From Manihot esculenta (taxonomy: Eukaryota > Streptophyta > Magnoliopsida > Malpighiales > Euphorbiaceae): a DNA stretch of 64,000 bases. The stretch lies in the NCBI RefSeq assembly GCF_001659605.2, contig NC_035161.2, positions 34,629,191-34,693,190 on the forward strand, written 5' to 3'. Below the pieces are notes generated by a model. The model had not been told where the DNA came from. It made no database searches and was given only the letters and a program-made list of their open reading frames with translations. Shown piece after piece: positions 10,967 to 22,847 of the stretch. Made by a program: the position numbers and the translations under genes. How positions within the stretch are numbered: the stretch's first letter is position 1; each line of letters begins with the position of its first letter.

Positions 10967-12159
10967 TATATTGTATTTTGAAGAAGAAGATTGTTTTTCT
11001 GCTTTATTTTTTTTTTCTTTTTCTTCAACCGGTAAAAGATGGTTAGAGAGAAAATCTTTCCTTGCATGGTACACCACCACAACTGCCACCGCAACTGTAT
11101 CTTAGCAATTTTTTCTATTAGAATTTTCCTTTTTAACTCGTGAGGGGATCAACGCTCTAGTTCTTATCCATAATGACGCTTTTTTTTTTTTTTTTCTTTT
11201 TTTCTATGTGGAGTTAATGGTCAGAATCTGTAATTGATTTGGTGATACATGCGCTCATTTTTTTTTATAGATTTTCTTTTCCTTTAAATCTGAATTTTTA
11301 AATTTATTTGATTGTTAATATTGTCTCTTCTAGTTTTTCAATGTGTTTGATAGTCCTTTGAATTACTATTAGTAGAAGAAGTCTTTTTGCCATCATTTAC
11401 ATGGTGAACGGTGTTCTAACGATTTATCCAGTAAAAAGGAGCGACGCTTATAGTTTTTATAATCGGATTCATGATGGACCAGATGGTTAGATCGGATTTC
11501 TAGTGTTTTTTTCTTCATAGACTTCTTTTCTTTTTTTACTTTATAATTTTGAAAATGATAAGTATTTAGAAATAAGCTTACACATATATATAAATTAATT
11601 GACATATATTTTATTTGAATTAGTAAAAGAATATTGTTAGAATTGAAAATTTAAGAGAATTAACTAGTATTGATAATAAAGCAAACATTTAAATTAATTA
11701 AGTTATTAGCTAAAATTGCAACAATATATAAAAGTTTATAAATTAAATGGGAAAAATACTTGACTAAATTGAAAAATATTATAAATGTTTTTTTTAGCTT
11801 ATTAATAATGATAATAGCTCTAACATATTATGAAAACAGAAGTAATCATAAAAATTACCCAAAATTTATTTCTTTTTTTATTTCCCTTCTCCTCCATTGC
11901 ACCATCTACCATCAGGACAAACATTAAATTGCTTGGAAGGCTTGTCAATTTGAAAAAATTATACATGAGTTCTTACCTCTTTCTCCTTTTTCTTCTTGGA
12001 ACTAAACATCTTCACAATCCTACATCAAATTATCATTTTCCACCAAAAAAAACAAATGCAAAGGAAAAAAGAAAAAGAAGAAATAATAATAAATTTACAA
12101 TGGTCTATCAAGAGTTGTATAGCAAGGGGGTCTACATAATAATTGCTGAAATGAACTTC
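10967..12159. other. AT-rich spacer
   Basis: T-rich and A-rich low-complexity DNA. No gene supported. The right end should contain the 3' untranslated region of the APD-type gene. Confidence 0.5.
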
Positions 12160-15100
12160 TCAAACTGTAAATATCTTCCTCACTTTCTTTATGGTTCTGC
12201 GACATATGGGACAAGTACCTGTCTCCTCTGCTATCCTGTCGAGTAAAACAGAATTTGATGTCTCATATGATCCTAATTTAAAGAAAATGCAATAAAATGA
12301 TGATATTGATGATAAAAACAAGATTACGAGTATGTACAAAGTACAGGTTACTTTCTTCCTCGACAGAAATTACAATAATCTGCAAATACCTTGTTCCACA
12401 GTTAAAACAAGTTACACAATGCCCACATGGAAGAAAGAAGCAGTCTCTTCGGGCATCAAAACAACTGGCACAAAGACGATAGAGATTTTCTCCTTGTGCT
12501 AATGTTTTCCCTTCGAGTGATGAATTCACTGCAAGTAACTCATCCAGATCCTGCTCATCCTGTGAGATAGAATCATAAGATGAACCGTGACTTGAGATGT
12601 CGTCATCTTTCTGTGAGAGCAACGGGGCTCGTTCAGATCTTATCTCTCTGGCTTGATTTCCACCTCTATTAGAAGCTTGGCAAATATTAAGGAATCTTAA
12701 GATTAAAAAGATGAGGATTGTCATCACGCCTACATGCGGCAGATGTAAATATGAGCATTTTGTTTCTTAAATGCACAAAAATGATATGAATGGAAATGAA
12801 AGTGACCTGATCCAATCAAGTACGTGATCCATCTTGGTCCATAAGATACTTTGACATGCCAGTCATCGTCCAATGATCCCTGAAAGAACATGTTCTTATT
12901 TAGGAATCAAATCTGACAACTTTGCGTTCCATACATATGCTTGACCATCCTCAGATGGAAATTAGATGTAATTTATATCTTAGCCAATTACCTCTTTAGG
13001 ACCTGGAGATGTTAAGACAGCGACGCTTGGCCCAAAGAGATATAACTTCGAACTGCACAGATTATGACTGAGGGAGCACTTGTAATACGCCTGACTTGTG
13101 TTGTAAATGAAAGCCTTCATCACAAATTTCAACTCTACCTGTATAACTCAAAATCACTGGACGTAGTCATGTAATGTTTAATGTCCATGTGAAGACTTAG
13201 TAAACTAACTGGACAAGCACATTCAAAAATCCACATGCAGCTATTTCTTTATGCTTTGAACTTAAAAAAATGGCTTCCATAAAGAAATAGCTGTAAATGG
13301 ATTTACAGACAGATTTACAAATGCCGTGTAATACAACACAACTTAAAGCAAGAATCTTCAGAGTAAATATGAAGTCAGATGTAAAGCAAGCCGCTAATCT
13401 GATCAATACTGATGCCTTATTCAGCAGGCTTCCTTTAAGCCTGACAGATCCAACCATATTGCTATTTTCATATAAATCATGATGCCAATAATCCTCAAAG
13501 CAACTTACTATTTTGGATGATTAGCTTTTTATGGACATGACCCATGGGATAAACTAAGTGCATGAAATGAAAGATTCCATTATACAGATCTATTCAACTT
13601 ACAAATCAACTATTCCAAATGTACATATTTTGTCCATATGCTGAATTCTTTCTAGTTGCACGATCAAAAACCCTTTCCTAGCATCTTGCCCAAACATTTT
13701 GCGTCACTTTTAATTAACTGTAATAAAATGAAACAAAACGAATTTGCTGAGGTCAGAATGTGGAATTAAATGATCATAATACTCCGATTAATTGGTCGAA
13801 TGAGAAAAATGTAAAGACTTAGAGAGAGCAATAACTAAGTACTCAATTGGCCAGCTCTCCATTTTCATCCTATTTTAAAGTGCGTTGCTCTGTTACTGCA
13901 GCACAGGTCCATTCATGATAAATTTCCACGAGTATTCTACAGCAAATTTACACAATAAAGCATGTTTTCTGGCCTACATTCATCAAGAAGGCGTAAACTC
14001 TACATTTATTTGTGGCATGCATGTGAAGTCACTAGAAGTTCATCAAACGTAGAAAAATGATTTTATATCAACAATGAATGGAGTCAATAGTTGAATTAAT
14101 ACCTCCACATCTTTCGAGTTCAGATTCCCCACTGCAATGTAATAATTTGAAGACTTGAAAATATTTTGTTGGATTTTGCCAGTTCCTATGAATTAAAAAC
14201 GTAAGACAACTTAATCCATGGCCTCAACAGTATACAAATAATGCTTCCATTTACATGTGGATATTACCACAGATAATATTCCAAGACAAAGTTGAATTAG
14301 GAGATGAAGGGTCATCTATCCACTCCGCTAGGCTTTTCCTACCTGCACGTTTAGAAAAAAATACTAAGAAACAAAAATGATACTAATTCTGTGTTCTGAT
14401 TACTATTAGTTCAAGTCGTTCATCCAGGCATATAGAACTGAATTTCACAGCGTGCATACTGTAAATGAGCAAAATCAGCCCGTGACTAAGATATTATACA
14501 ACATAAATTGATAATGGCAAAAGAATGATAGAAACATATATTCAAACTGCCGAACATTAAACGATTGCAACGACAAAACTGAGACATTTTTCTAGAAGAA
14601 TAATGTGGACAGTAATACAGATAATAATGAAATGCACAATTACGGATGCAAAGTTGTTTTAAGGAATTGCAATAAATAGTAACTAGCTGCTATCCGGCAA
14701 GCACTTCCTTCCCATACATACACAATACTAAAAATATTTGTAAAAGATTAGGGGACTTAAATGAACTGAAGCAAACATTAAGCTGTTCCATAATATCTTT
14801 CCATGTCATCCAATCTTATCTGAAGAGTTTTAATGGACTAAAAAATAAGCATGTAACTACATAATACAGAGGAATTCAACAGGAAAACCACAGGAACCAC
14901 TATCAAGATTGAAGCATAGAAAGAAAGGAGGGGAGTGGGGGTGGTCCACCTCACAGAAGCAGGAGAAGAAGGTATCACCTTGAGCAATTACAAGGGACAA
15001 AGGTGAGGAACTTGGGGATTTTATAGTGTAAAAGATATCAACCATAGACCCTTCATTTAGGAAGTATACCCATTCCTGCAGATAATTAATAAAGTAAATG

Positions 15101-16023
15101 CAAGTGAAACATCAAATCAAACAGATGTTATACGACTCTGTAAGTCAGAAATGCAGTTGGGTCCATGAATTCACATGGCATTGAAGGGCAAATCGCGGAA
15201 AGAGGGATTAAAAAAACAGAAATATTTGCCTTCTGAAAATCAATAGGCACAATTGAGTTGTGTGTTTCAGTCCAAGTAATTTCAACATCCAAGGGTGGAC
15301 TTTTGTGAAATTCATATAGCATTGGCCCAGGTTTTGGCTTATCCAGCTGCTGCACCTGTTTCAGAAACCAAAATGAGACTGCTTTACAGGAGCTCCGGCC
15401 GCAGCCCAGTAACTCAAAGCAGGGAAAGGAAAGAAAACCTTAATAGACTGAACAAATAAAGTGTTGGTTTTGACAAGGCGTGATGAATTGGGGCCCAATA
15501 GCAAGTTCACAGACCCGTAGAATCCAAGAATCATAATCATGGATGCTGCAAGTGAGCAAATAAATGAGATCCTTAATTGAAAATCAACGGTAATAATAAT
15601 AATAACGATGATTTATTTATTTATATTTTTATTATCATAGTAAATCTCATAAACTATTTAAATAAAGTATCACTACAATTTTTTTTTCAAACCAAATAAT
15701 ATGTTAAGCTCATAAAAAGATATTTAAAATTCAATCAAATCATAGCAAAAAACAAAAAGAAGGAGAAGAAGAGAGCGGAAACAGAAGAAATGCATACCGA
15801 AGAACCAGAAAGTGAGGAGAACAACAAGGCATGACCAAACATCGTCTGTAATCTCGGTAGGAGCAACATTCGATATGGAAATATTTACTCTATAAGATAG
15901 AGCAGAAGAAGAAGGAGAAGAAGATTGATGGCTGTGTTCTTCGTCGACTTGAGAAGTGGAAACAGAAGTAGGAGGAGGAAGAAGAAGAGGCGCATGTTGA
16001 TCATCATTATCTGCTACTTCCAT
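12160..16023 (-). CDS. APD2: APD-type transmembrane RING E3 ubiquitin ligase
   Basis: Ten exons join to 1,350 nt (449 aa): 16023-15798, 15545-15439, 15355-15230, 15075-14979, 14342-14268, 14185-14103, 13138-12992, 12879-12807, 12729-12390, 12235-12160. The protein resembles Arabidopsis ABERRANT POLLEN DEVELOPMENT RING ligases. It has an acidic Ser-rich N terminus, a transmembrane helix at about 62-85, a large non-cytosolic domain ([43 protein letters not shown]), a second helix at about 302-322, then an acidic linker. A C-terminal C3HC4 RING has C398, C401, C413, H415, C419, C422, C433 and C436. APDs act in endomembranes during pollen mitosis and in some stress signalling. Intron 3 has a GC donor (AAG|GCAAAT) instead of GT. 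The gene is head-to-head with the cyclophilin. The exact paralogue (APD1-4) is not settled by eye; the symbol follows gene-order reasoning. Confidence 0.88.
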
Positions 16024-16591
16024 AGTAACAAATTACTGGTAGGAAACAATTACGCCTGTGGAATTTGCGTGATAAGGAAAAAGAAAGCGATAAGAAAGGG
16101 GCATTGATTCAAATGGAGCACTTGCACACTCAACTAGCAGTCTGTGTCTGCTCTTCCTCCGGACTGGTAGTTGAGTAACTCTCTGACCTGCTCTCAACGA
16201 CATTTGGTTAACGATTAAAGAATTCTAATTTTTTTCTACTCTTCGCAATTAAAGTAGTTTTGCGCTTGATTGATCAGTTTCAACTGAACAATACTGTCCT
16301 GACGTTTCAGTTTGAATTTTTCTTATTTCGTCATGAATACTAATTAATTAGAGTTTAATAATAATATGTATGCAGAGTCTCTCTTGGGTACAAAAACGAA
16401 GGAGGTCCGGTGGCCCAAGTTGTTCTGGGTCGGCCCAAGCAATCCCCGCGGCCCAGTGTTTTCTTTCATATTGAGCGGGTCCACCACCTGGATCGGACGC
16501 GTTCCTCTGGCTTTTTTTATTAGTTCCTAACTTCCTAGTACTCAGTTCTTACTCGCAGTAACTTGGAGTTTTGAGACGACAGCGAACGAAG
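16024..16591. promoter_or_regulatory. Bidirectional promoter with three site II-like GGCCCA boxes
   Basis: 568 bp separate the start codons of two divergent genes. Three GGCCCA boxes lie at 16,412-16,417, 16,432-16,437 and 16,450-16,455, within 45 bp. GGCCCA (TGGGCC on the other strand) is the plant site II element bound by TCP factors, common in housekeeping and divergent promoters. The cluster is about 135 bp upstream of the cyclophilin ATG. No clear TATA box was chosen. Confidence 0.6.
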
Positions 16592-18420
16592 ATGGCGAGA
16601 TCGTGGTCGCTGCTATGGATCTTTGTCCTGTTTGGAATCCTAACTCTTATTCAGGTAAATCAACCCTCTAAATTCTATTGTTGAATTTACTGAATCTTGT
16701 TTCAGTGTCTGGATCGATCAGCTTCCAATTAAACTCTGTATCTTCCAGAGAGACTTCGAGATTTATTATCATTATTTTGCATTCTTCAAACTAGATAATA
16801 TAGATTTACTTCGTTATCCTTTTTATTGCATATTAGTGGTAATAATTGATTAGCATATAATCGGCTTGAGTTGCTTTCGTAGGCGAAGGATTCCAAGGAA
16901 GAATTGAAAGAGATAACCCATAAAGTGTACTTTGATGTTGAGATTGCTGGAAAACCTGCCGGTATGTTTCGCTCGTCTAAATTAATATTTCCTAACCACT
17001 TTGACCCATCAATGTGGGGGATTTTGTTCTTTGTTCTTGTTGGTATGCAATGTTTACGCTTTTCAGAAGCAGAGAAGAACCTTGGTTAAAGATGATTTTT
17101 TGCATTTCATATGATAAGTATAAAGAGATTTGCAATTTCCTATATTTATTTCGTATTTTAATTAAAATTATATGTTCATGTGTTTAGTTCTTTGTTATAG
17201 GAGTAAATTATTGCCTTTCTTTTTCTGAGTTTTCAAATTATTGTGTCTAAAATATCGGTGCTAAAATTTGTCCATCATCATTCAGGCCGTGTTGTCATGG
17301 GTCTGTTTGGGAAGGCTGTTCCTAAAACTGCAGGTATAATAGTTTAGATGACGGATGACTTGTATTGCTTTTTTCAATGCTTGATTAGAGTGATATTAAT
17401 GAACTTATGCATTTTATTTGCAGAAAATTTCCGAGCATTGTGCACAGGTATGCGGTGAGACTAAACTTATTTTACGGAAGCATGAATAATCGGTTCTTGT
17501 CTGCATCAGATTGATTATATGTGCAGTCTCATTATAGACTTATAGTAATTATGATATGACTACATTATCTTGAAAAACATTTGGACAGCTAATTCATTTC
17601 GTTGTAATGTTCTCAAACAGAAAATATGAAAACACAAAAACAGCTGAAGTGAATTTATATATGTTTCTTCTGTTAAAAAAGAAAAAGGAATTTATATCTT
17701 GGACACTTTGTTTGAAGAAACCGAAGAAAATATGTGTGGGATGTGATTATTTTCCTCATGGAGTGATACATGGAATGTGGTTGGTTACTTTAGAGAAACC
17801 GGTTTTATATCATTACATGTTTCTTCATTGCAGGGGAAAAAGGCACTGGGAAGAGTGGAAAACCACTTCATTATAAGGGAAGTGTATTTCACAGGATTAT
17901 TCCCAGCTTCATGATCCAAGGAGGTGATTTTACACTCGGCGATGGAAGAGGTGGAGAATCAATTTATGGAGAGAAGTTTGCTGATGAGAATTTCAAGCTG
18001 AAGCATACCGGACCTGGTATGATTAATATTTTTATTATTTCTAAGGGACTAAGTCTCCTCCAAGCATGAGATAAGAAAAGAGAGGTATGAAAGGACTTTT
18101 AACTTGTGTGACCAGGGCTTTTATCGATGGCAAATGCGGGACCTGACACAAATGGATCTCAGTTCTTCATCACAACTGTCACAACTAACTGGTAATTGCA
18201 AGCTCGTACTTTTTAAGATTGAATATGGGAAGGTCTTGCGAACAACTTATTTAGTTTCAATGTCCTCCCAATTATATGCAGGTTGGATGGCAGACATGTT
18301 GTATTTGGAAAGGTGCTCTCTGGAATGGATGTGGTTTATAAGATTGAAGCTGAAGGCAGACAGAGTGGCACACCTAAGAGCAAGGTTGTGATTGCAGACA
18401 GTGGCGAACTCTCACAATGA
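16592..18420 (+). CDS. CYP20-1: Secretory-pathway cyclophilin (peptidyl-prolyl isomerase)
   Basis: Seven exons give 612 nt (203 aa): 16592-16654, 16883-16961, 17286-17333, 17424-17447, 17834-18016, 18116-18191, 18282-18420. All visible junctions are GT-AG and preserve frame. The N-terminal ~22 residues are hydrophobic ([20 protein letters not shown]), a signal peptide. The rest is a single cyclophilin domain with the plant [16 protein letters not shown] loop. It has the catalytic-Arg motif [15 protein letters not shown] (R92), the FFITT motif and W158 of [10 protein letters not shown], the cyclosporin-contact tryptophan. It catalyses cis-trans isomerisation of prolyl bonds and helps fold secreted proteins. 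Length and sequence closely match Arabidopsis ROC7/CYP20-1 (about 204 aa). There is no HDEL/KDEL tail, so strict ER retention is not indicated. It probably shares a promoter with the APD-type gene. Confidence 0.93.
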
Positions 18421-20862
18421 TTTGCTCTTTTGACTTGACAAATGCAACTCTTTAAATTTCCTTTTTACCTGTCTGTAACACTTCTTAATCTGATGTACCA
18501 TGAGCTTTTGATTTAAAGTGGGTCTTTATTAAATGGCAAAGAAGGTACTACATGGTAGAAACCTCTTGTTTTATCTTGGAAGAAAGTAATAGGTTATTTG
18601 CAGGTAATGCAACAACATGCCTGTATGATATGAATGGGTTAAACGGTGAGTAATTCCTAAATTTCAACAGCACATAATTTGTTGAATTTAACGATGAATC
18701 TAAAATTAATTCCAGCACTAGCTTGTATATGTAGAATTTTTATTTGCACTTGTTTATTGAAGAGCAAGGGCAAATGAACTATAGCTAAGAGCTCAGAAGG
18801 CAGATTAGTTATGCAATTTTTGCGCTTGGCATTTTGTGCATTCTCTCATATGTTCAGTTGTTTTTGTTTGGGGAATTTGCGTATACTGTACTTAGCTGTT
18901 CTATCAATGCCCATAGGGGCTCTTTTTCTTTCTTTCTTTTTTTTTTTTTACCTGAATTGAAAAGTGAAGATTTTTGTATAGTTCCAATTTTTGTAATGCA
19001 ATTGGCGTATGCAGAAAATGTCGTCTCTGCTCTGAGTAGATACAAAGACTTGCTATTTTAGCATGGCACAAAATAATTAATAAGCAATTAGATGTCAAAA
19101 CTCACGCCTTCTTCTTTTCTTCTTTCGTGTTCTAAACTGTTCATTTCATAAGATTGGAATAAGAATCTACAACACAGGTAATCAAATGGCATCAAAGACA
19201 GCAAAATATCCAGACACCAGAGATGGTGAAATATAATGAGATTATTTTATTTGTGATCCCCATTGGAAGATATCATTTTGGAGGGCCCCTCAAGCAAGAT
19301 TAGCAGACTCTAGAATGTACCTACAAGGAACTGCAGAATTATCTTCGAGGGATGAATTGAAGCTGTCTTACCTGTCTAATCCTCACCATTCATATGTCTT
19401 GAACAGTTGACAGAACCACTTAATATGATCCAATTTTCAAAGCCAGTAGCGAGTTCAAGGAGCTCATAGATGAAGCAGCATTTCATGCTAGATGACCACT
19501 TTTTACACATTATAAGCAAACTACACAATCTTCATTAATCCATGCAGGTGCTACTATGAAGCAGCAACCAGCAATCAACTTCCCCTCCCTGCTCTTCCAA
19601 CTCTGCGCAGCACCAACACCCAATTCTGCTAAATTAAATTCCCTAACTTTTACCAAGAAATACATGTACCCACTTTAAGAATTGGCAAAGAAAGGATTTG
19701 AGAGCACTGGCGGAGCCATCCATTGGCCTTTGTCAATTTGTTGGACATAGAACAAGCATAGTTATTAAACGCGCGCCTGAGGCGATTCTAGTCGTCGGAA
19801 GGGTAGATTCTTCATCTTTTCTGCTCTTACTCCTTCTCACCTTGCTTTTCTGCTTTTTCTTAAAGAACGTCTTCTGGATTTTTTCAAGACAATCTGCCCA
19901 AAAAGCTTACGATAGAAGGCCTCCTTAATGCTCAAATGATCACCATAGGTGTGTCCGACTGCTAAGAGTCATTTATTATTTCAATATGCATCACCTATTG
20001 GAGCATAAAAATGGCAATGAAGTGAAGCAGGGCAGACATCCCCATTCAAACATATCCTTTTTTCAATTTAAATGATTTATATTACTCTATCTTATATGTT
20101 TTGAAAAACTGCATATTTTCAAACAATGGTGGGGGCCGGAAGTCCTCAGTAGATCAGGGCAAAGTGGATAAATCTGACTTGAGAGGGTGAAATTGCTATT
20201 TCTATTGGCAGTAGTCAGCAGTCCCACAATTGAAAGACCCTCCTATAGTTGGCTTAGGATATAGGCATTTTTCTACCTAGTACCTACTAGATCAAGGCTT
20301 CGGGTTTAGATGCTTATAAGAAGGAATGCAATCTACTGTTCACCGTATATACTAGTCTCTGTTTCCCCCTCCCCTTTTACCAACAACCCTTAACTAACAA
20401 AACACAATAAAGAAAAGTCTACACATTTGTTTGGAACATTTTGGAAGCAAATAATAAAAGAAAAATATGAAGGTGAAATAGCAAAACAAGAGAGTAGAAC
20501 AAAATGAAAAGTAAAATAGAACATAAATACCTTATTACGTCCACGGGGAAAGAGGTAATGGAGATAAAAGCAGTCCCGCAGCATGAAACAATCCTTAAAA
20601 AAACACAAACAAACATAACAACCAACACCACATAAGCAAACCATTATTGTTATCGCGTCCACCGCCACCACCGCCGTAACCGCAACACGCTAGCATATAT
20701 AAAGAAACCACACCACACAGCAAACAAAGACTCACTGACTCACTGCACCGGACATTAGAGACTCCAGTAAGACCCTGACACGACCTCATACAAAATGCTT
20801 AGAAATCGAATGGTAAGATAAATAGTGGTGGTTGAGACTACTTTAAATTCATCGATCGAGTT
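18421..20862. other. Spacer between cyclophilin and ELF4
   Basis: The left end should hold the cyclophilin 3' untranslated region. No gene was supported in the remainder. Near 19,758 the stretch ATAGTTATTAAACGCGCGCC loosely recalls the ends of the transposon at 25,020-25,847, but it is too short and diverged to call a copy. Confidence 0.45.
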
Positions 20863-21312
20863 TCAGGAATCGGATCTCTCCCCACTGCTTCCTTTCTTAA
20901 TGCGACGCCGTTCCCGCACAGCGTTGGAGAAATTGACAGATAAATCGGAGTAAATAGAGATGATCTCGGAGATATTCTCGTTAATCTCGCGAATCAAGGG
21001 AACGTTTTTTGCGAGATTATCTGGTATCATCGACTGGTGGTTCTCGTTTACACGTTGAATCAGGTTGCGGTTCTGATCGAGAACGGCTTGCACCTGCCTG
21101 AAACTCTTGCTAAGCGTATCCCAAACTTCCACATCACAGTCCTTCTCAGTGTCGTCATCACCATCACCATCACCACCACCGATGTTGGATTCTATGGTGA
21201 GCCGCTTCTTCTTGTTGGTTTTGGGGAGTATCGGTTCTGGTTTAGGCGAAATGATGGTGACATCCATGGTAGACTCCACCTCCACCAGTGAGGATGACTC
21301 AAGCGTTGTCAT
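20863..21312 (-). CDS. ELF4: EARLY FLOWERING 4 circadian clock protein
   Basis: 149-residue intronless gene. Residues ~60-135 form the DUF1313/ELF4 domain, with the signature run VWDTLSKSFRQVQAVLDQNR, then NENHQS.IPDN, LIREINENIS and YSDLS.NFSN. In Arabidopsis ELF4 joins ELF3 and LUX in the evening complex, which represses PIF4, PIF5 and PRR genes at dusk; it is small, alpha-helical and nuclear. Intronless structure is normal for the family. The protein is longer than Arabidopsis ELF4 (about 111 aa) owing to a ~60-residue acidic N-terminal extension with a DGDGDDD run. The C terminus is basic (RERRRIKKG). True ELF4 versus ELF4-like cannot be fully resolved by eye; the tight core match favours ELF4. 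Two near-evening-element motifs lie upstream. Confidence 0.92.
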   Translation of the reverse strand: MTTLESSSLVEVESTMDVTIISPKPEPILPKTNKKKRLTIESNIGGGDGDGDDDTEKDCDVEVWDTLSKSFRQVQAVLDQNRNLIQRVNENHQSMIPDNLAKNVPLIREINENISEIISIYSDLSVNFSNAVRERRRIKKGSSGERSDS

Positions 21313-21668
21313 ACATAATAAAGTCTTTTGCTCTCTCTCACAGCGACTCTGTCTTTATCTTCTTTCAGGTCCACCAGAAATGGCCGCAATGGGTAGTTAT
21401 TAGCTTTGGGTATTTTATATCTTGCCTTAAGAGAGAGAAAGGTAGCGGGTCACTGGCAAACAGAGTCTCCCATGCCGGTCTCTGGGGTTTATCCTACAAA
21501 TTAGTGGCTAGTTATTTGGAGTCCTTTGATTGGTCTGTCAAAATAGTGAGCCTTCTGTAGCTGGCGGATGAAGTTGAACCCTCTGTTTGAAAAATACAAA
21601 ACATTAAAAGAAAAAGAGGGTTGCCTCCGCTGGCGGGCGGGGAGGGGTCCGCACTCCGCAATGCTGTT

Positions 21669-22134
21669 AGATATTTCCGATAAATTTTTTTTTTTATTCT
21701 TTTCTGCAAAAAGAGATTTCATTTGCGGGGGCAAGTTATACAGTTGAGTAAAAAAAAAAAAAAATCGAAACTATTTGCAAAAGAAAAAGAAATAGTAAAA
21801 AACAAAACAATTATTAAAAAAAAAAATAAAGGAAGAAAGAGAATGTATACGGCCAAAAAATGTCTAGACCTCCAAGTTACAATGAAATTTCTTCTTTTTC
21901 TTTGGATTTCATAAAGATTAATATTAATATGTACAATATTCAGTAAAATAAATACATTGATACACTGATCTTCAATTCTTCATTAGCCTTCAGCTTTATC
22001 CGTTGTTAATTAATAAAAAAAATGAATCAGGTGTGTTAATTTAGCTAGAAGCTTAAAAAATATGACTGAACATTAAAGAATATACAATATAAGGGTAAAT
22101 TTGAGGAAAAAACGCTCTGTTCCAACAAATATCT
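21669..22134. promoter_or_regulatory. Two evening-element-like motifs upstream of ELF4
   Basis: AGATATTT at 21,669-21,676 and AAATATCT at 22,127-22,134 match eight of nine bases of the evening element (AAAATATCT), in opposite orientations, about 360 and 815 bp before the ELF4 start. Clock MYB factors such as CCA1/LHY bind this element to restrict expression to the evening. Both are incomplete matches in AT-rich DNA, so chance is possible. Confidence 0.4.
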
Positions 22135-22847
22135 CCCACAATTTTGGGAGCTATCCACGTACCGCGTTGATTTGGAAGGCCAATCTCTAACAAAACGAAT
22201 GCGTTCAAGACCCCTGCATGTCAACGAATTAAGTTGTGCTCCTTACTATTTTTTCAGGTATATTGAGCCGGCAACCAGAGTTGGTGAGCTAAAAATGAAG
22301 CAAGAAAATCACCCCCTTTCACTTTTGTTAAAATTACTTCCAACCGTTTGCTAATTTGACATTCTCATTGCTGTTGGAAGATCAAACTTCGGCTGTTCTG
22401 AAGTCGCAAAGGATCCTGGATGCCCGACAAAAAGCACCAAGCAATCCACTAGTAATTATCACTTCCACTAGCGTACAAGTTACAATCCAATCAGAGAATC
22501 AACACCAAGTAATTCATTCAAACTTCTTTTCCATTGATAAACAAAGTAAGATGGTAAGTCTACAACATGCAGATGTACATCTTGACCATATGTCATGTCA
22601 GTTCTAATAAATGAACAGGATACAGGTTGCTACATGGTCAACCACATCATTCTAGGGGCACTTATGTCTAGCTTAACCCTTCACCCAACTACAGATATGA
22701 AGGAGCTTTACATAAATATGAACATCTGAAACCCTGTCATCAGCAGTAGATGACCCACGCCACCCTACTGACTGTTTTTCCAAAAAAAAAAATCTAAATA
22801 AATATATATCAAGGAACATCTTGTGAGTTGGGATTGAAGTAGTTATC
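21735..22847. other. ELF4 upstream spacer and Smr-gene downstream region
   Basis: Apart from the motifs noted near 21,669 and 22,127, I see no gene. Poly-A tracts occupy 21,750-21,830. ORFs at 22,172-22,607 have no family resemblance. The right end should contain the 3' untranslated region of the Smr protein gene. Confidence 0.45.

Noticed and set aside
10640..11105. 149-aa minus and 134-aa plus ORFs across the 129-bp duplication
   Set aside because: Both strands are open over simple repeats, with Lys/Arg- or Phe/Leu-rich content and no family resemblance.
19758..19800. Second copy of the intron-6 transposon end
   Set aside because: Only a short GCGCGCCTGAGGCG-like stretch is shared and no second end or target duplication is visible.
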